Assembly: GCA_964370095.1 (NCBI GenBank)
Contig: CAYJHJ010000025.1
Span: 1-26,477 of the forward strand
Reading direction: 5' to 3'
Origin: CAYJAZ01 sp964370095
Lineage (GTDB): Bacteria > Desulfobacterota > Desulfovibrionia > Desulfovibrionales > Desulfovibrionaceae
DNA: 26,477 nucleotides
Position numbers and translations under genes: made by a program. Under the pieces are notes generated by a model. The model ran no database searches. It had not been told where the DNA came from and saw nothing but the letters and a program-made list of their open reading frames with translations. Below are positions 23,054-26,477 of the stretch, one piece after another. The first letter of the stretch is position 1. Each line of letters begins with the position of its first letter.

Positions 23054-26000
23054 ATGACTGAATTTAAAAAACAATTTGGTAAAATTCAAGTATCCTTACC
23101 CATCCCCCACCTTTTAAATCTTCAAGTAGAGTCCTATAAGGAATTTTTGCAAGAAGGCAAACTTGAAAGAGAGCCCCATGAGGGTTTAGAGGGCGTTTTC
23201 CGCTCTGTTTTTCCTATAGAAGATTTCAACAAAACAGCAAGCTTGGAATTTGTCAATTATGAAATTGGCGAACCAAAATACGATCAAGCTGAATGTCTTT
23301 CAAAGGGCCTCACCTTTGAAGCTCCTCTTCGTCTTAAAGTTCGCTTAGTTGTCTATGAAGTGGACGAAGCCACAGAAGCTCGCACAATTCAAGCCATTAA
23401 AGAACAAGACATCTACTTTGGCACTCTTCCTTTAATGACAGAAAAAGGCACATTCATTGTAAACGGCACAGAGCGCGTTATTGTTAACCAGCTTCAACGT
23501 TCACCAGGCCTAATTTTTGAGCACGACAGCGGTAAAACACACACTTCACGTAAAGTGCTTTATTCTTCACGTGTTATCCCAATGCGTGGTTCATGGCTTG
23601 ACTTTGATTTTGACCATAAAGACATTCTTTATGTTCGTATTGACAGAAGGCGTAAAATGCCTGTTACTACGCTTTTAAAAGCTATGGGAATGAGCAACAT
23701 TGATATTTTAAACTATTTCTATAAGCAAGAACAATACGAAATCGGAAAAGATGGAAGAGTGTTTTGGGTTTTACCGCAAGACAAAGATACTTTCACTTCC
23801 ATGTATAAAAAAGACCCTGCTTTTACAGATATTTCAGATAAAGAAGGCAATGTTATCGCTAAAGCCGGCAAACCAATCAACAAACGTATGTGGCGTTTGA
23901 TTGGCGAAGCAGGGCTTGAAAAAATTGAAGTTTCACCTGACTATGTATACGGACTTTTCTTAGCTGAAGATATCTATGACACAAATACAGGCGAAATTTT
24001 AGCTTCTGCTGCCGATGAAGTAAACCTTTCACTCATTGAAAGTTTACATGAATTAAATATCACAACATTAAAAGTTCTTCACACTCGTGGTTCAGATGCT
24101 TCTTCTTCAATCCGTGATACTTTAGCTCTTGATAAAACACCAACATTAGAAAAAGCTCAAGAAGAAATCTATCGTCGCTTACGGCCTTCATCTCCTCCAA
24201 CTCCTGAGATTGCGGCAACTTTCTTTGAAAATCTTTTCAGAAGCAATGAATATTACGATCTTTCACCTGTTGGACGTTACAAACTCAATCAAAGGCTTGG
24301 GCTTCCACAAACTGATAACAAATTAAGCACTTTGACTGACAACGATATTTTGCAAGCTTTAAAAATTCTTGTGAACTTAAAAGATACTCACGGCCCTGCC
24401 GATGATATCGATCATCTTGGTAATCGTCGTGTACGCTTGGTTGGCGAACTTATTGAAAATCAATATCGCATAGGCCTTGTTCGTATGGAGCGTGCTATCA
24501 AAGAACGTATGAGCATACAAGAAGTTGCACAGCTTATGCCACATGACCTTATCAATCCAAAACCTGTTGCAGCTGTATTGAAAGAATTTTTCGGCACTTC
24601 ACAGCTTTCACAATTTATGGATCAAACAAACTCACTTTCAGAAGTTACACACAAACGTCGCCTTTCAGCACTCGGGCCTGGCGGTCTAACACGTGAAAGA
24701 GCGGGCTTTGAAGTTCGAGACGTTCACTTCTCTCACTATGGCAGAATTTGCCCTATCGAAACTCCTGAGGGTCCAAACATCGGTCTTATTGTTTCACTTA
24801 CAACTTTTGCAAAAGTGAATGAATTTGGTTTTATTGAAACTCCATATCGTATTGTAAAAGACGGCAAAGTAACCAACGAAATTATTCATATTGATGCAAC
24901 CACAGAAGATGGTTCAGTTATTGCCCCTGCAGTAGCAAAAATCAATAAAGACGGATCATTTGCAGATGCAACAATTCCTGCACGTACAAAAGATGACGTT
25001 GTTATGGCTATGCCTGAAGAAATTACTTATCAAGACGTTTCTCCAAGCCAAATGGTTTCAATTTCGGCAGCTCTTATTCCTTTCCTTGAACACGATGATG
25101 CGAACCGTGCACTTATGGGATCAAACATGCAACGTCAAGCCGTGCCGCTTCTTCGTCCTGAACGCCCATTAGTTGGAACAGGCATTGAATTTGATGTAGC
25201 TCGTGATTCAGGTGCTTGTTTGCTTGCAGAAGGCACAGGTATTGTAGAATACGTTGATGCTGAACGCGTTATTGTTGCTTATTCAGATACGCATCTGCAA
25301 AAATTTGGCGGCGTAGTTGCTTATGACTTGCTTAAATTCCATAAATCAAACCAAAACTCATGCTTTGGACAAGTTCCTGCTTGCTATAAAGGCCAAGAAG
25401 TTGAAAAAGGCTCATTGCTTGCCGATGGTCCTGATATTGAAAGAGGTGAATTAGCTCTTGGTAAAAACCTCACCGTTGCTTTCATGCCTTGGTGTGGATA
25501 TAACTTTGAAGATTCTATCTTGATTTCTGAGAGAATGGTGAAAGAAGATGTCTATACATCAATCCATATCGAAGAATTTGAAGTGGTTGCCCGTGATACA
25601 AAATTAGGGCCAGAAGAAATCACACGTGATATTCCAAACGTTGGCGAAGATATGCTCAGAAACCTAGACGGTGCTGGCATTATTCGCATTGGTGCACCTG
25701 TAAAGCCTGATGATATTTTAGTGGGCAAAATCACTCCTAAGGGTGAAACACAGCTCACACCTGAAGAAAAACTTCTTCGTGCTATCTTTGGTGATAAAGC
25801 TCGTGATGTAAAAAATACTTCCCTTAAAGTTCCTCCTGGAATTGAAGGTATTGTAGTTGACGTGAAAGTTTTCAACCGTCGTTCTGGCGAAAAAGATGAA
25901 AGAACACGTGATATTGAAGATTATGAAATTTCTATCATCGATAAAAAAGAGCGCAATCACATCAAAATTTTAACAAAAAACATCAAAGAGAAAATGCTTC

Positions 26001-26477
26001 CTCTTATTGAAGGCAAAGCAACTCAAGAAGCTATTTCAGGAAATAAAAAGAACGAAGTTCTTGTTCCTGCAAAATCTGCAATTTCAAAAGAAATCTTAGA
26101 CGAACTTCCTTTGAAAAAACTTGAAAATGCCTTTGAAGACAGAGAGCTTAATCATACAATCAACACAATGATAGCTGATTATGAACGTTATCTTACTGTT
26201 GTCAAAAGTCTTTATGATGCAAAACGTGAAAAAGCCACAGAAGGCGATGACTTGCCTCCGGGTGTAATCAAAATGGCAAAAGTTTATATTGCTGTTAAGC
26301 GTAAACTTTCTGTTGGTGACAAAATGGCAGGCCGCCACGGTAACAAGGGTGTTGTTTCTTGTATCTTACCTGAAGAAGATATGCCTTTCTTTGCTGATGG
26401 CAGACCTGTTGATATTGTTCTTAACCCACTTGGTGTTCCATCACGTATGAACATCGGGCAAATTATGGAAGTTCACC
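23054..26477 (+). CDS. rpoB: RpoB, RNA polymerase beta subunit (3' end cut by window)
   Basis: Catalytic beta subunit of RNA polymerase. The frame is open from ATG 23054 to the window edge, about 1141 codons of an expected 1350-1380. It starts MTEFKKQFGKIQVSLPIPHLL, with the conserved ESYKEFLQ soon after. The rifampicin region (codons from about 24596) reads GTSQLSQFMDQTNSLSEVTH followed by KRRLSALGPGGLTRERAGF. Further on are GRICPIETPEGPNIGL and, close to the edge, VKRKLSVGDKMAGRHGNKGV with the residues that bind nucleic acid near the active centre. Residues equal to E. coli Q513, D516, H526 and S531 are wild type; P520 is Ser (bases 24632-24634). GAGG precedes ATG by 6 bases. Unusually, copA and a 259-base gap lie upstream where rplL is expected. 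Confidence 0.98.
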   Translation, partial: MTEFKKQFGKIQVSLPIPHLLNLQVESYKEFLQEGKLEREPHEGLEGVFRSVFPIEDFNKTASLEFVNYEIGEPKYDQAECLSKGLTFEAPLRLKVRLVVYEVDEATEARTIQAIKEQDIYFGTLPLMTEKGTFIVNGTERVIVNQLQRSPGLIFEHDSGKTHTSRKVLYSSRVIPMRGSWLDFDFDHKDILYVRIDRRRKMPVTTLLKAMGMSNIDILNYFYKQEQYEIGKDGRVFWVLPQDKDTFTSMYKKDPAFTDISDKEGNVIAKAGKPINKRMWRLIGEAGLEKIEVSPDYVYGLFLAEDIYDTNTGEILASAADEVNLSLIESLHELNITTLKVLHTRGSDASSSIRDTLALDKTPTLEKAQEEIYRRLRPSSPPTPEIAATFFENLFRSNEYYDLSPVGRYKLNQRLGLPQTDNKLSTLTDNDILQALKILVNLKDTHGPADDIDHLGNRRVRLVGELIENQYRIGLVRMERAIKERMSIQEVAQLMPHDLINPKPVAAVLKEFFGTSQLSQFMDQTNSLSEVTHKRRLSALGPGGLTRERAGFEVRDVHFSHYGRICPIETPEGPNIGLIVSLTTFAKVNEFGFIETPYRIVKDGKVTNEIIHIDATTEDGSVIAPAVAKINKDGSFADATIPARTKDDVVMAMPEEITYQDVSPSQMVSISAALIPFLEHDDANRALMGSNMQRQAVPLLRPERPLVGTGIEFDVARDSGACLLAEGTGIVEYVDAERVIVAYSDTHLQKFGGVVAYDLLKFHKSNQNSCFGQVPACYKGQEVEKGSLLADGPDIERGELALGKNLTVAFMPWCGYNFEDSILISERMVKEDVYTSIHIEEFEVVARDTKLGPEEITRDIPNVGEDMLRNLDGAGIIRIGAPVKPDDILVGKITPKGETQLTPEEKLLRAIFGDKARDVKNTSLKVPPGIEGIVVDVKVFNRRSGEKDERTRDIEDYEISIIDKKERNHIKILTKNIKEKMLPLIEGKATQEAISGNKKNEVLVPAKSAISKEILDELPLKKLENAFEDRELNHTINTMIADYERYLTVVKSLYDAKREKATEGDDLPPGVIKMAKVYIAVKRKLSVGDKMAGRHGNKGVVSCILPEEDMPFFADGRPVDIVLNPLGVPSRMNIGQIMEVH

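Noticed and set aside
25552..26338. Minus-strand open frames inside rpoB
   Set aside because: All lie opposite the conserved RpoB frame, which is open to the window end, and none has a ribosome site or domain.

Overview
The window looks like part of an A+T-rich chromosome (roughly one third G+C by eye) from a Gram-negative bacterium. I infer a deltaproteobacterium (Desulfovibrio-like, order Desulfovibrionales) from the style of EttA, RpoB, the V4R/diguanylate-cyclase pair and the MJ0042-ribbon/Yip1 protein. Species is not assignable by reading. LpxI, a TolC-type outer-membrane protein and PbpC support a lipid A-bearing, two-membrane cell. No tRNA, rRNA, CRISPR array, insertion sequence or prophage was seen. 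Both ends cut through genes: ettA on the left and rpoB on the right. No gap between genes exceeds about 260 bases.

Layout, left to right. (1) 1-4531, plus strand: end of ettA (translation-factor ABC-F ATPase), then dprA overlapping a Xer tyrosine recombinase (DNA uptake/recombination and chromosome resolution), then a small zinc-ribbon/TM2 membrane protein with its own promoter. A perfect hairpin ends the block between convergent genes. (2) 4567-8479, minus strand: asd (aspartate-family amino acids and diaminopimelate), a soluble PAS/GGDEF diguanylate cyclase preceded by a V4R ligand-binding protein (likely a two-gene sensor module), and a TrmN6-like methyltransferase. (3) 8496-12812, plus strand: an EndoQ-family PHP nuclease starting only 16 bases from the divergent methyltransferase, an MJ0042 zinc-ribbon/Yip1 membrane protein coupled to a YgjP-type metallopeptidase, and class I fructose-1,6-bisphosphatase. 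A strong bidirectional terminator follows. (4) 12876-18630, minus strand: ygiQ, pbpC and a TolC-family gene in one direction. (5) 18808-22794, plus strand: folD, lpxI and copA. (6) 23054 to the end: rpoB, preceded by a roughly 260-base leader region instead of the usual rplL.

Most genes are housekeeping: translation, DNA processing, folate and amino-acid metabolism, gluconeogenesis, envelope, copper export and transcription. I do not see a clear undescribed defence or mobile system. The best candidates for new biology are the V4R-diguanylate cyclase pair with a cysteine cluster in its PAS region, the EndoQ/methyltransferase divergent pair, and the separation of rpoB from rplL together with its structured leader. 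Several sigma70-type promoters are readable, three of them sharing the -10 hexamer TAAACT.
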